DNA of 64,000 nucleotides. It comes from Mesorhizobium sp. L-2-11. GTDB taxonomy: Bacteria; Pseudomonadota; Alphaproteobacteria; Rhizobiales; Rhizobiaceae. The number at the start of each line of letters is the position of its first letter. The first letter of the stretch is position 1. Of this stretch, positions 44,944 to 54,281 are shown piece by piece. Location of the stretch: positions 3,178,001 to 3,242,000 of the forward strand of contig NZ_AP023257.1 in NCBI RefSeq assembly GCF_016756595.1. The letters are read 5' to 3'. Under the pieces are notes generated by a model. It saw only the letters and a program-made list of their open reading frames with translations, was not told where the DNA came from and made no database searches. Both the position numbers and the translations under genes were made by a program.

Positions 44944-46521
44944 TCAAAAATCGGTCGGCGCGCCGCCTTCGGACCGGCGTTTGTCGACGAAGGCGTCGAG
45001 TTCCTCGCGGATAGCCGGGTCCATGTAGGGCTCTTCGTAGGAGGCAAGCCGCTCCTTCCACACCCGATTGGCTTTTTCGATGGCCGTCGGCGACCCGGCT
45101 TCCGCCCAGGTCTCGAAATTGCGCCAGTCGGAGATGATAGGCGAATAGAACGCGGTCTTGTAGCGGTCCTGGGTGTGCTGGGTGCCGAAGAAATGGCCGC
45201 CCGGACCGACGTCGCGGATGGCGTCGACAGCCAGTGCTTCCTCCGAAAGGTCGAGCGGGGTCAAGAATTCGGCCATCATCTGCAGCAGATCGATGTCCAG
45301 GATGGTCTTCTCGTAGGAGCAGCGCAGGCCGCCTTCCAGCCAGCCGGCCGCATGCATCATCAGATTGCCGCCGCCCTGGATGGCGCCCCACAGCGAGAAC
45401 ACGCTTTCATAGGCGGCCTGTGCGTCGACCGTGTTGGCGGCGCAGGTGTTGGAAGTGCGGTAAGGGATGTTGTAGCGGCGGGCGAGCTGGCCGCCGACCA
45501 GTTGCGCCTTCATGTATTCTGGCGTGCCGAAGGCCGGCGCGCCGGACTTCATGTCGACGTTGGAGGTGAAGCCGCCATAGCCGACGGGCGCGCCCTTCTT
45601 CACCATCTGGGCGAAGGCAATGCCGGACAGCGCCTCGGCATTCTGCTGCACCAGCGCGCCGGCGATGGTCACCGGCGCCATGGCGCCCGACAGGGTGAAC
45701 GGCGTCACGATGACGACCTGGCCCTTGCTCGACATCTGGATGATGCCTTCCATCATCGGCACGTCGAGCTTGAGCGGCGAATTGGTGTTGATGATGGTGA
45801 ACACCGACGGCTGTTCGAGAAGCTGTTCGTCGCTGATGCCGCGCGCGATCCTGGTGATCTCGATGCCGTCGACATTGCGCTCCTTGCCGAGCGAATAGAT
45901 GTGGAACACCTTGTCGGTGAGCACGCTCAGATCGCGGATGCATTCGAGGTGGCGGACGGACGGATGGATGTCGATCGGCTCGACCGGATAGCCGCCCGTG
46001 CAGTTCAGGATGTTGTGCATCTGCGCAAGTTTTAGGAAGTTGCGGTAGTCCTGCTGGTTGCCGGGCCGTCGGCCGCGATCGATGTCGGAGCAATTGGGCG
46101 CCGACGCCATCATCGAGATGATCAGATTGTCGCCGCCGAAGCGGACATTGTGCGCCGGATTACGGGCATGGATGGTGAATTCCGACGGGCAGTGCGAAAC
46201 CAGCTCGAATATCATGTCGCTGTCGAAGCGCACCCGCTCGCTGCCTTCGCGGACATCAGCGCCATGCGCCTTCATGATGCGCCTTGCCTCGTCGTGCAGC
46301 ACGTCGACGCCGATTTCCCTGAGAACACGCAGCGAGGCGAGGTGGATCGATTCTAGCTCGTCGTCGGAGACCAGCCTGGTCGGCGTCAGCGGCATTTTCA
46401 GCTGACGGAAAGGCGGCTGCTCGAATGCCGCCGCTGCGCCGGCGCGCTTGCCCGCGCGGCCGCCGCGACGGGCGCGGTCGTTTGCCAATGCCGGTTCGGC
46501 GGGATGAAGGGCGGCGGTCAT
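44944..46521 (-). CDS. Non-pyrrolysine trimethylamine methyltransferase family protein (MttB-like 2)
   Basis: 525 residues of the MttB/COG5598 family, no in-frame TAG. Family stretches: LASLRVLREIGVDVLHDEA, TPFTLSGAMAPVTIAGAL, MMHAAGWLEGGLRCSYEKT. It differs clearly from MttB-like 1 in the middle of the barrel, so the two probably use different quaternary amines. N-terminal Arg/Gly-rich leader (DRARRGGRAGKRAGAAAAF) parallels MttB-like 1. ATG 46521 has GAGG upstream; the longer start adds 26 residues. It needs the corrinoid protein at 30380, since no other is in the window. First gene of the run to the DddP-like enzyme. Confidence 0.92.
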   Translation of the reverse strand: MTAALHPAEPALANDRARRGGRAGKRAGAAAAFEQPPFRQLKMPLTPTRLVSDDELESIHLASLRVLREIGVDVLHDEARRIMKAHGADVREGSERVRFDSDMIFELVSHCPSEFTIHARNPAHNVRFGGDNLIISMMASAPNCSDIDRGRRPGNQQDYRNFLKLAQMHNILNCTGGYPVEPIDIHPSVRHLECIRDLSVLTDKVFHIYSLGKERNVDGIEITRIARGISDEQLLEQPSVFTIINTNSPLKLDVPMMEGIIQMSSKGQVVIVTPFTLSGAMAPVTIAGALVQQNAEALSGIAFAQMVKKGAPVGYGGFTSNVDMKSGAPAFGTPEYMKAQLVGGQLARRYNIPYRTSNTCAANTVDAQAAYESVFSLWGAIQGGGNLMMHAAGWLEGGLRCSYEKTILDIDLLQMMAEFLTPLDLSEEALAVDAIRDVGPGGHFFGTQHTQDRYKTAFYSPIISDWRNFETWAEAGSPTAIEKANRVWKERLASYEEPYMDPAIREELDAFVDKRRSEGGAPTDF

Positions 46522-46748
46522 GATAGTCCTCGTAGGCTGCGACGGTGCGGCGGCATAATGGACCGACCGCCGGCCCGCCATTGCGGAGGCGGCGACCACT
46601 AGGGCGAGGGAAGCGACATCGACGTTCGCCAGCCGGACGCACCACGCGAAACCAGGTCTGTGCCCGAACTGTGAAACATGTCACGTTGCGATCACGTCAT
46701 ATTGAGTAAGTACATTGAATACAAACCGTCCTGAGGGAGACTATTTCC

Positions 46749-48617
46749 GTGTCGGATGTTGTCAGCGTGCGTGCAGCGACCAACAACGAAGTCGCCTTCA
46801 TTGCTTGGGATATTGACGGAATGATTGACGGCTGTCTCGGCTTCGAGATCGTCCGCATCTATCCCGGCACCGGCGAGGAACGCTGTCTGGCGTCCTGGGT
46901 GCCTTTCAAGGGGCAACGCAACAAGGACTGGATCCCGCAGGATACCGGCGTCTGGCCGGTGCAGAAGACATTCTGGCGCGATCTTACGGTGCGGCGCCGC
47001 CGCGACAGCGTTGAAATCAGGCCGGATGGCGAAATGGTCGCCTACCGGGTGCGTCCGGTCGGCGACATGCGGCCGGGCCTCGATCCGGTGCCGGTGCGCC
47101 CCGAGAAAGCCTATAGCGGAGCGGCGCGGCCGCTCGGCTATCTCGGACAAGGCGCCGTCAGTCCGACCATCTTCCTGGGATCGATGTTCGGCAAGGCGCG
47201 GCTCGCCTTCACCAACGGCGTGCTGTCGACGCAATGGCTGTCGCGCGCGCTGGAGGACGCCGGCATCAAGGTCGGGCAGCGCGACAAGATCAGGGCCGAG
47301 CTTCAGCGTCCCGGCAGCAAGATACGCGCCTATCTTCACGGCGAGGTTCCGGATGTGCTCACCAGCCTGATGAAACGGGCCAAGGCCGAGGGCGGCACTG
47401 TCAGGCTTGCCCTCTATGAGCTTGGCGACGACGAGCTGTGCGACGCGATCATCGACGCCAGGGATGTCGTCGAGGTCATTCTTGCGAATTCGGGCAGGGA
47501 TGAACAAACCAAGGCGTGGGACGCGGGTAACGCGCCGTTCAGAAAGCGGCTGCGCGACGCCGGCGTCGTGCTGACCGATCGTCTGTTCAACAACAACCAT
47601 ATCGGCCATAACAAGTTTGCCGTCTACCGCGACGCCCAGGGCAAGCCGCAAGCGGTCATGACCGGCAGCACCAATTGGACGTCGACCGGCATTTGTGGAC
47701 AGTCCAACAACGCCTTCATCCGCGACGACCCCGCCATGGCCGAAGTGTTCGATGCCTATTGGGAGCGGATGAAGGCCGACGTGTTCCCGCCGCCGGCGAG
47801 CGAAAGTGCGGCCGGACGTGTGGCGCAGAAGCAAGGCAAGCCGTTTCGCCTGAAGAATCGCACACCGAATCATGTCGGTGGAACCACCATCTGGTTCTCG
47901 CCAAACGATCCCGAGCGCAGCAAAAAGGACATCTCGGTGCGGCCTGTCGATCTCGAAGACGTTTTCGCACGGATCAAGGCGGCGAAGGAGGCCGTGCTGT
48001 TTCTCGTGTTCAATCCTTCGCGGCTTGGCAACAATTCGGTCATCGATCAGGCGGTCGCGGCGGCGACGGCGAATCCAAAGCTGATCGTGCAAGGCGCAAT
48101 CAGCGATCACACCGCCATGCCAAACTATATTGCCCCGACCAGGGATCCAGTCACCAACAAATCGAACAAGGACGGGAAGTCGCCATTCGTCTTTCCGGAG
48201 AAGGTCTGGGAGGCGCCGAACGTCTCCATCGTCAGGGCGGCCAACCTGACGGGGGCCTCCGTTGCGCGGGATTTCCAGGCGGAAGTGCTGACCGTCGGCC
48301 ATGCGATCGTGCACGACAAGATCGTCATCATCGATCCGATGGCCGACAACGCGACCGTCATCGCCGGCAGCCACAACCTTGGCTACAAGGCGTCCTATGA
48401 AAACGACGAGAACATGGTGATCGTCAAAGGCGACAAGACGTTCGCTGCGGCCTTTGCGGTGCATATGCTCGATGTGTTCGACCACTACAAGTTCCGCGCC
48501 TGGCGCAGAACGATTGGAGAAGGACCGTCGGACAATGACGGGCTCTCCATCGACGACAAGTGGCTGAAGCCTTACGCGGAGGGCAGGAAGGGGGCGATTG
48601 CCCGGTATTTTCCGTAA
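46749..48617 (+). CDS. Phospholipase D-like domain protein
   Basis: 622 residues with two HKD-type motifs: HNKFAVYRD starting at 287 (followed by TGSTNW) and HDKIVIIDP starting at 522 (followed by AGSHNLGYKAS). The spacing fits a two-lobed PLD enzyme that cleaves phosphodiester bonds. No signal peptide; N-terminal about 130 residues are beta-rich and unassigned. In bacteria such proteins range from phospholipases to nucleases or toxin-like effectors. Divergent from mttB-like 2. Its GC content matches its neighbours, so recent transfer is not evident. Confidence 0.85.
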   Translation: MSDVVSVRAATNNEVAFIAWDIDGMIDGCLGFEIVRIYPGTGEERCLASWVPFKGQRNKDWIPQDTGVWPVQKTFWRDLTVRRRRDSVEIRPDGEMVAYRVRPVGDMRPGLDPVPVRPEKAYSGAARPLGYLGQGAVSPTIFLGSMFGKARLAFTNGVLSTQWLSRALEDAGIKVGQRDKIRAELQRPGSKIRAYLHGEVPDVLTSLMKRAKAEGGTVRLALYELGDDELCDAIIDARDVVEVILANSGRDEQTKAWDAGNAPFRKRLRDAGVVLTDRLFNNNHIGHNKFAVYRDAQGKPQAVMTGSTNWTSTGICGQSNNAFIRDDPAMAEVFDAYWERMKADVFPPPASESAAGRVAQKQGKPFRLKNRTPNHVGGTTIWFSPNDPERSKKDISVRPVDLEDVFARIKAAKEAVLFLVFNPSRLGNNSVIDQAVAAATANPKLIVQGAISDHTAMPNYIAPTRDPVTNKSNKDGKSPFVFPEKVWEAPNVSIVRAANLTGASVARDFQAEVLTVGHAIVHDKIVIIDPMADNATVIAGSHNLGYKASYENDENMVIVKGDKTFAAAFAVHMLDVFDHYKFRAWRRTIGEGPSDNDGLSIDDKWLKPYAEGRKGAIARYFP

Positions 48618-48743
48618 TGGCCTGAATGGCGCCGCGAACTCTTGAACAAGTCCTGCTCTGGCTGGCGCAAGCGGTTGTTGCCGCCGGAGCTTCCCGGCAC
48701 GCTGCCGAAACGCTAATCGTGCAGGTTCCTTTTGGTGCGGATC

Positions 48744-49904
48744 ATGGACCTGGCGGAACAGAACAGCGACGAGACAATGCAGTGGGCGGCGATCACCGGC
48801 GTGATCGCCACAGTTTCGGTGTTCGCCATCGCGCAAGGGCTTAGCTACCCGCTGCTGAGCTTCATCCTGCAGCGCCAGGGCGTCTCGCCGGCCATGATCG
48901 GCCTGTCGGCGGCAATGACGCCGGTCGGCTTTATCGTCTCCTCGCCGCTCATCCCGGCACTGGCGCGCCGGTTCGGGGCAGGGCGCACGGCGCTCACCTG
49001 CGCGGCCCTTTCCGCGATCGTGCTGGCGCTGATCGGCTGGACACAAAATGTCTATCTCTGGTTTCCACTGCGCTTCCTGATCGGCGTGGTGACCAATCCG
49101 CTCTATGTGCTGAGCGAGATCTGGGTGATCGCGCTGGCGCCACCGGCGCGCCGCGGCCGCGTGATGGGGGTCTATTCCACAGTCATTTCGGCCGGTTTCG
49201 CCGCCGGCCCGCTGTGCCTGCTTGCGGTCGGCACCGAGGGATGGCCGCCGTTTCTCGTCGGCATCGCCGCATTCGTCTTTTGCGGCGCCTGTCTGGCGCT
49301 GGTGCTGGGACGGCTGCCAAAGGTCGATCAAGCCGGGCACCAGGTTTCGGTGATGGGATTCATGCCGATGGCATGGCTGCTGCTGTCGGCGGTCGTCGTG
49401 GCCGCCGGTTTCGAACAGGGAGTGCTGGCACTGCTGCCGGTCTACGGAGCGCATTATGGCATCGCGGAGGCCCGCATGTCGGCGCTGCTGTCGATGATGA
49501 TCGCCGGCAACATCGCCATGCAGGTGCCGCTCGGCCTGCTGGCGGAGCGGCTGACGGCGCGTCTGGTGCGATTTATCTGTGTATCGCTAACGGTGCTCGG
49601 ATGCGTGCTGTTGCCGGTGCTCATCGAGACGCCGCTGATCTGGCCGTGCGTGTTTGTCTGGGGCGCGGTTTCCTACGGCATCTACACGATGTCGATCATC
49701 GAGCTCGGCGAGCGGTTCACCGGCTCGGCGCTGGTCGCCGGCAACGCCGCCTTCTCGCTGATGTGGGGTGTCGGCGGCATCGCCGTGCCGCCGTTGGCGG
49801 GCGGCGCCATGGATATAATTGGCGCCAACGGCCTGCCGATCACGCTTGGCGCCATTTGCCTGGCGCTGGCGCTTACAACCGTCTTGCGCGGGCGAGCAGT
49901 CTAA
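48744..49904 (+). CDS. Major facilitator superfamily transporter
   Basis: 386 residues, about 12 membrane helices, YcaD/UMF2-like MFS. The loop 2-3 motif appears as PALARRFGAGR near 75, and PPARRGRVMGVYSTVISAGF near 134 is the second-copy-like motif. Probably a proton-coupled exporter of small molecules. ATG chosen over an upstream TTG at 48732. Not clearly linked to a pathway gene. Its stop overlaps the stop of the frameshifted gene on the other strand by three bases. Confidence 0.87.
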   Translation: MDLAEQNSDETMQWAAITGVIATVSVFAIAQGLSYPLLSFILQRQGVSPAMIGLSAAMTPVGFIVSSPLIPALARRFGAGRTALTCAALSAIVLALIGWTQNVYLWFPLRFLIGVVTNPLYVLSEIWVIALAPPARRGRVMGVYSTVISAGFAAGPLCLLAVGTEGWPPFLVGIAAFVFCGACLALVLGRLPKVDQAGHQVSVMGFMPMAWLLLSAVVVAAGFEQGVLALLPVYGAHYGIAEARMSALLSMMIAGNIAMQVPLGLLAERLTARLVRFICVSLTVLGCVLLPVLIETPLIWPCVFVWGAVSYGIYTMSIIELGERFTGSALVAGNAAFSLMWGVGGIAVPPLAGGAMDIIGANGLPITLGAICLALALTTVLRGRAV

Positions 49905-50459
49905 TACAATTGCGGGGTGCCTTCATTTCCTTGCCATCTGGAAATCGCCCATAAATCACACTCGGCATGGTATTCAGAGGGATGCATCTTGCGTAGGAGG
50001 TCTCGAATTTCAACGGCACGATCAAAGTCGGGTATCAATCCAACGTCAGACAGTTCCGTGTTCGCAAACACGTCAGGAAATCCTCCGCAGTTGGTCAAAG
50101 CGCTTATCGAGACGTCTTGATCCAACAAGTCGTAGCCCAGGAAGGTAAATCCGTTCCAGTCGAGTGAACGCACGTCAACCGACGGTCTTCGGATCACATT
50201 GAGGACATTCAAGTCGCCCGGATCCGCCAACTCCGAAAAGGAGGAAGTCCAGGTCCACAAAGAAATCGAGCATGTAGTCCTCGTTAACAATATGGGGCCA
50301 GTAGCTGTCCTTTACCTCGCCAAGCGCGACCGGCCCGAGCATTCCATCGAGTGAGACGACTTCGCTTAATTGGGTGAGGCCGGACCAGTTGATGTACATG
50401 GACCACGCAGTGCCGCTGAAAGGACCGAACTTCTCTTTCGCAATGTACAGATGTTGCAT
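49901..50459 (-). pseudogene. Hypothetical gene broken by a single frameshift
   Basis: Two overlapping open frames together make one plausible protein of about 185 residues: the first part starts MQHLYIAKEKFGPFSGTAWS with a GAGGGAA ribosome site and runs to about 50237; the second continues as ELADPGDLNVLNVIRRPSVD to the TAG at 49901. One extra base near CTTCCTCCTTTT (minus strand) would explain the break. The sequence is AT-richer and acidic, unlike its neighbours, as in transferred accessory or immunity-type genes. Family not recognised. A sequencing error is possible. Confidence 0.6.
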
Positions 50460-50609
50460 GGAGTTCCCTCGTGGCCTGCGGGCGGCAGGAGGCCCCATCT
50501 TAAAGCGGCCAACAGCGCAACGGCTCGTTTTGCGCGTTCAAATTTGAAAATCGGCAGTGGCAAGACGATGTTTGCGAGCCTTGATGAGTTTATCGGAGAC
50601 CATTTGACG

Positions 50610-52673
50610 ATGTCGAACACAAAGACGCAGCCGAATTCGGCGGACGAAGATCCTTTTCTCTGGCTGGAGGACAGGACAGGCAAGGAAGCGCTCGATTGGG
50701 TTCACCGCCAGAACGAAGTCACGGTCGCCGAGTTGCAGGGCGATCCGTCCTACCAGGCCTGCTTCCAGACCGCACTCGACCTGATGACCGCCGAAGACAA
50801 CATTGCGGTCGGCTCTGCGCTCAACGGCCACGTCTATAATTTCTGGCAGGACAAGACCAACGTGCTCGGCCTCTGGCGGCGCACGACGGTCGCTTCCTAC
50901 AAGACCGAGAAGCCGGACTGGGAGACGATCATCGACTTCGACAGTCTGTCGGCCAAAGAGGGTGTGAAATGGGTGTTCAGCGGCGCCAGCCGGCTTTACC
51001 CCGATTTCAGCCGCTGTCTGCTCAGCCTGTCGCCGGATGGCGGCGACGCCAGCGAAATGCGCGAATTCGACATCGACAGCAAGTCCTTTGTCGAGGGCGG
51101 TTTTCGTGCTCCTGCCTCGAAGTCGGGCTTCAACTGGCTGGACAAGGACACGGTCATCGTCTCGGCTGCATTCGAAGAGGACGAAAAAACCCAGTCCGGT
51201 TATCCGCGCGTCGTCAAGCTGTGGCAGCGCGGCAGCAGGCTGGAGGATGCGACGCCGATCTTCGAGGCGCACAAGCAGGATCTCGCCGCCGGCGGTTCTC
51301 TCGAATTCGACGGCGACAAGCGTCATCTTCTGCTGACCCGGACGCTCGATTTCTTTGCCTCGCACAGTTTTCTGCGTCTGCCCTCCGGTGAAAACAGGCG
51401 CATCCCGTTGCCGGACGACGTCACCGACACGGTGCTGTTCAGGGATCAGTTCGTGTTTGGGGTGCGCAGCCCGTGGACGGCGCCGGACGGCACGCTGTGC
51501 AAGCCTGATGGCCTCTATTCGCTGGACTTCGCGGGCTGGATCGAGACCAATGCGCTTGGACCTGTCGAGACCGTGCTCGAGCCGGCAGATCGTGTCTCGA
51601 TTGCCGGCATTGCCCGCACGCGGGACCGGTTGTTCATCAATCTGATGGACAATGTGCGCGGCAAGGTCGTCGCCTGCGATTGCAGCGGCAGCGGCTGGTC
51701 GCTGCAGCCGGTGGCGCTGCCCGAAAACGGCAGTGTCGGCATCAGCCACGCCGAGCGTTTCGGCTCCAGCGTGTCCTTCTCCTTCACCGATTTCCTGACG
51801 CCGAGCTCGATCATCTGGTCGGACGACAATGTTGCGACGCTGGCAACGGTGAAATCGCAGCCGGCGCGTTTCGACGCGTCGTCCCTGGTCTCGGAACAGT
51901 TCGAGGCACGCTCGACGGACGGCACCAAAATCCCTTATTTCGTCGTCAGGCGGCGCGACCAGAACGGGCCGGTGCCGACGCTGCTTTACGGCTATGGTGG
52001 CTTCGAAGTGCCGCTGCTGCCCGGCTATGCCGGCGTGCGCGGCCGGCTGTGGCTGGAAAAGGGCAACGCCTATGTGCAGGCCAATATCCGCGGCGGCGGC
52101 GAGTTCGGTCCGAACTGGCATCAGGCCGCGCTCAAGGCCAATCGCCAGAATGCCTTCGACGATTTTATAGCGGTCGCGCAAGACCTGGTGAAACGCGGCA
52201 TCGCCACGCCGGCGACGCTTGGCATCCAGGGCGGCTCGAATGGCGGCTTGCTGACCGGCGTTTCGCTGACCCAGCATCCCGAGCTTTTCGGCGCGGTGAT
52301 CATCGACGTGCCGCTGCTCGACATGCTACGCTACACTGAGCTGCCGCCCGGCGCATCCTGGATGGCCGAGTATGGCGATCCGGCGAAGCCGGAAGAGGCC
52401 GCGTCGCTGGCGGCTTACTCGCCTTATCAGCATATCGAGCCCGACGCCGCTTATCCGCCGGTGCTACTGACCACATCGACCGCCGACGACCGCGTCCATC
52501 CCGGCCATGCGCGCAAGATGGCGGCGCGGCTGCAGGCTGCCGGCCACGCCAAGACGCTGTTCTTCGAGGAGACCGAGGGCGGCCATGGCGGGCGCGGCGA
52601 TCGCCGGCCGCAAGCGGCACAGGCGGCGATGAAGTATGTCTTCCTGCAACGGGCCCTGACCGGCGTTACCTGA
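50610..52673 (+). CDS. Prolyl oligopeptidase (S9A) family serine peptidase
   Basis: 687 residues: an N-terminal beta-propeller (about 70-400) and a C-terminal alpha/beta hydrolase. Catalytic triad: Ser543 in GGSNGG, Asp626 in ADDRVHPGH and His659 in EGGHGG. The N-terminus DEDPFLWLEDRTGKEALDWV is the usual POP beginning. No signal peptide, so cytoplasmic; it cleaves short peptides after proline. The ATG at 50610 fits the family start; an open frame extends 80 codons upstream but that part overlaps the divergent broken gene and is not family-like. Confidence 0.93.
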   Translation: MSNTKTQPNSADEDPFLWLEDRTGKEALDWVHRQNEVTVAELQGDPSYQACFQTALDLMTAEDNIAVGSALNGHVYNFWQDKTNVLGLWRRTTVASYKTEKPDWETIIDFDSLSAKEGVKWVFSGASRLYPDFSRCLLSLSPDGGDASEMREFDIDSKSFVEGGFRAPASKSGFNWLDKDTVIVSAAFEEDEKTQSGYPRVVKLWQRGSRLEDATPIFEAHKQDLAAGGSLEFDGDKRHLLLTRTLDFFASHSFLRLPSGENRRIPLPDDVTDTVLFRDQFVFGVRSPWTAPDGTLCKPDGLYSLDFAGWIETNALGPVETVLEPADRVSIAGIARTRDRLFINLMDNVRGKVVACDCSGSGWSLQPVALPENGSVGISHAERFGSSVSFSFTDFLTPSSIIWSDDNVATLATVKSQPARFDASSLVSEQFEARSTDGTKIPYFVVRRRDQNGPVPTLLYGYGGFEVPLLPGYAGVRGRLWLEKGNAYVQANIRGGGEFGPNWHQAALKANRQNAFDDFIAVAQDLVKRGIATPATLGIQGGSNGGLLTGVSLTQHPELFGAVIIDVPLLDMLRYTELPPGASWMAEYGDPAKPEEAASLAAYSPYQHIEPDAAYPPVLLTTSTADDRVHPGHARKMAARLQAAGHAKTLFFEETEGGHGGRGDRRPQAAQAAMKYVFLQRALTGVT

Positions 52674-52901
52674 CCGGTACGGCTTGAACGGAACGGCTTG
52701 AACTGATCGCATCAGACCGCCTAAGATGCTGCATGGCTCGGATGAAGACATCATGCGCGTTTGGGCGGTGACGCCGTCGCCGCGCACGCTTCGCGCCGAG
52801 CTTTTGCGGCTTTGCGCCCGCATCGGCTATTCGCCGCCCGCCTTCCTCTGACGAATCCGCCCCGGCGGCAATGCCGGATTGGTTCAAGAGGAAGATCAGA
52901 C

Positions 52902-54281
52902 ATGACCTATCAGAATTATTCGCTGAAGCAGCTTCAGCAGATCGATGCTGCGCATCACCTGCATCCGTTTACTGACCACAAGGAGATGCGCGAGGCCGGC
53001 TCACGCATCATCACCCACGCCAACGGGCCGTTCATTTACGATTCCGAAGGCACGGAGATCCTCGACGGCATGGCCGGACTGTGGTGCGTCAACGTCGGTT
53101 ACGGCCGCGATGAGCTGGCCGACGCCGCTTACGCCCAGATGAAGGAACTGCCTTATTACAATTCCTTCTTCAAATGCTCGACCCCGACGCCGGTGCTGCT
53201 GGCCAAAAAGCTGGCGGAACTGGCGCCGAAGCACGTCAACCAGGTGTTCTTCGGCTCGTCCGGCTCGGAGGCCAACGACACGGCGCTGCGCCTTGTGCGC
53301 CACTATTGGGCCCTGGAAGGCAGGCCGGAGAAGAACCGCATCATCTCGCGCAAGAGCGCCTATCACGGCTCTACCATCGCCGGTGCGTCGCTGGGCGGCA
53401 TGGAGCCGATGCACAAGCAGCTCAACGGCGCGGTTCCCAACATCGTCCATGTGATGATGCCTTATGCCTATGAACTGGCTCTGCCCGGCGAAAGCGACCA
53501 TGATTTCGGCCTGCGCGCGGCAAAGGCCGTTGAGGACGCCATCCTCGAAGCCGGCGCCGACAAGGTCGCCGCCTTCATCGGTGAGCCGGTGATGGGAGCA
53601 GGCGGCGTGAAGATACCGCCGATGAGCTATTGGCCGGCAGTGCAGCGCATCTGCCGCAAATACGATATCCTGCTGATGCTCGATGAGGTCATCACCGGCT
53701 ATGGCCGCACCGGCGAGTGGTTCGCGGCTCAGACATTCGACATCGAGCCCGACACGATCACCACCGCCAAGGCGCTGACCTCCGGCTATCAGCCGCTGTC
53801 GGCGCTGCTGGTCGGTGATCGCATCGCCGCGACGCTGGTCGAGAAGGGCGGCGAGTTCAATCACGGCTATACCTATGCCGGCCACCCCGTGGCCTGCGCC
53901 GTGGCGCTGAAGAACCTCGAGATCATCGAGCGGGAAGGTTTGGTCGATCGGGTCAAGAACGAAACCGGACCCTATTTCGCCAAGGCGCTGCAGGAGCACA
54001 TTGGCGGGCACGATCTGGTCGGCGAGGTGCGTTCGATCGGCCTGATGGCGGCGATCGAGATCGTCAGCGACAAGGCAACCAAGGAGCGCTTCCTGCCGGC
54101 CGGGAGCGCAGCCGTGACCGTCCGCGACCACGCAGTTGCCCAGGGCATGATGCTGCGCGCCACAGGCGATACGATGATCCTGTCGCCGCCGCTGATCTGG
54201 ACGCGCGAGACGATCGACATGGCCTGCGAGCGCATCGCCAAGGCGCTTGATCTGGCGCAGGCGGATCTGCGCAAGCGGTGA
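52902..54281 (+). CDS. Class III aminotransferase (omega-amino acid or polyamine:pyruvate type)
   Basis: 459 residues. Features: FGSSGSEANDTALRLVRHY near 122, LLMLDEVITGYGRTGEWF near 260 and Lys290 in TTAKALTSGYQP as PLP lysine. The overall pattern matches putrescine/spermidine or taurine/beta-alanine:pyruvate aminotransferases. GAGG ribosome site nine bases before ATG 52902. The last 31 codons recur as a degraded copy at 56854-56949, so part of this locus was duplicated before or during the insertion events downstream. Stands alone; substrate undetermined. Confidence 0.9.
   Translation: MTYQNYSLKQLQQIDAAHHLHPFTDHKEMREAGSRIITHANGPFIYDSEGTEILDGMAGLWCVNVGYGRDELADAAYAQMKELPYYNSFFKCSTPTPVLLAKKLAELAPKHVNQVFFGSSGSEANDTALRLVRHYWALEGRPEKNRIISRKSAYHGSTIAGASLGGMEPMHKQLNGAVPNIVHVMMPYAYELALPGESDHDFGLRAAKAVEDAILEAGADKVAAFIGEPVMGAGGVKIPPMSYWPAVQRICRKYDILLMLDEVITGYGRTGEWFAAQTFDIEPDTITTAKALTSGYQPLSALLVGDRIAATLVEKGGEFNHGYTYAGHPVACAVALKNLEIIEREGLVDRVKNETGPYFAKALQEHIGGHDLVGEVRSIGLMAAIEIVSDKATKERFLPAGSAAVTVRDHAVAQGMMLRATGDTMILSPPLIWTRETIDMACERIAKALDLAQADLRKR

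Noticed and set aside
31349..46521. Pyrrolysine-containing methyltransferases
   Set aside because: Neither MttB-like gene has an internal TAG codon and no pyl genes are visible, so these are non-pyrrolysine family members.
46692..49454. A 920-codon open frame on the minus strand opposite the phospholipase-D-like and MFS genes
   Set aside because: It mirrors the codon pattern of two clear genes on the plus strand, is full of Arg/His/Gln/Asp runs and has no domain signature. Such antisense frames are usual in GC-rich DNA.
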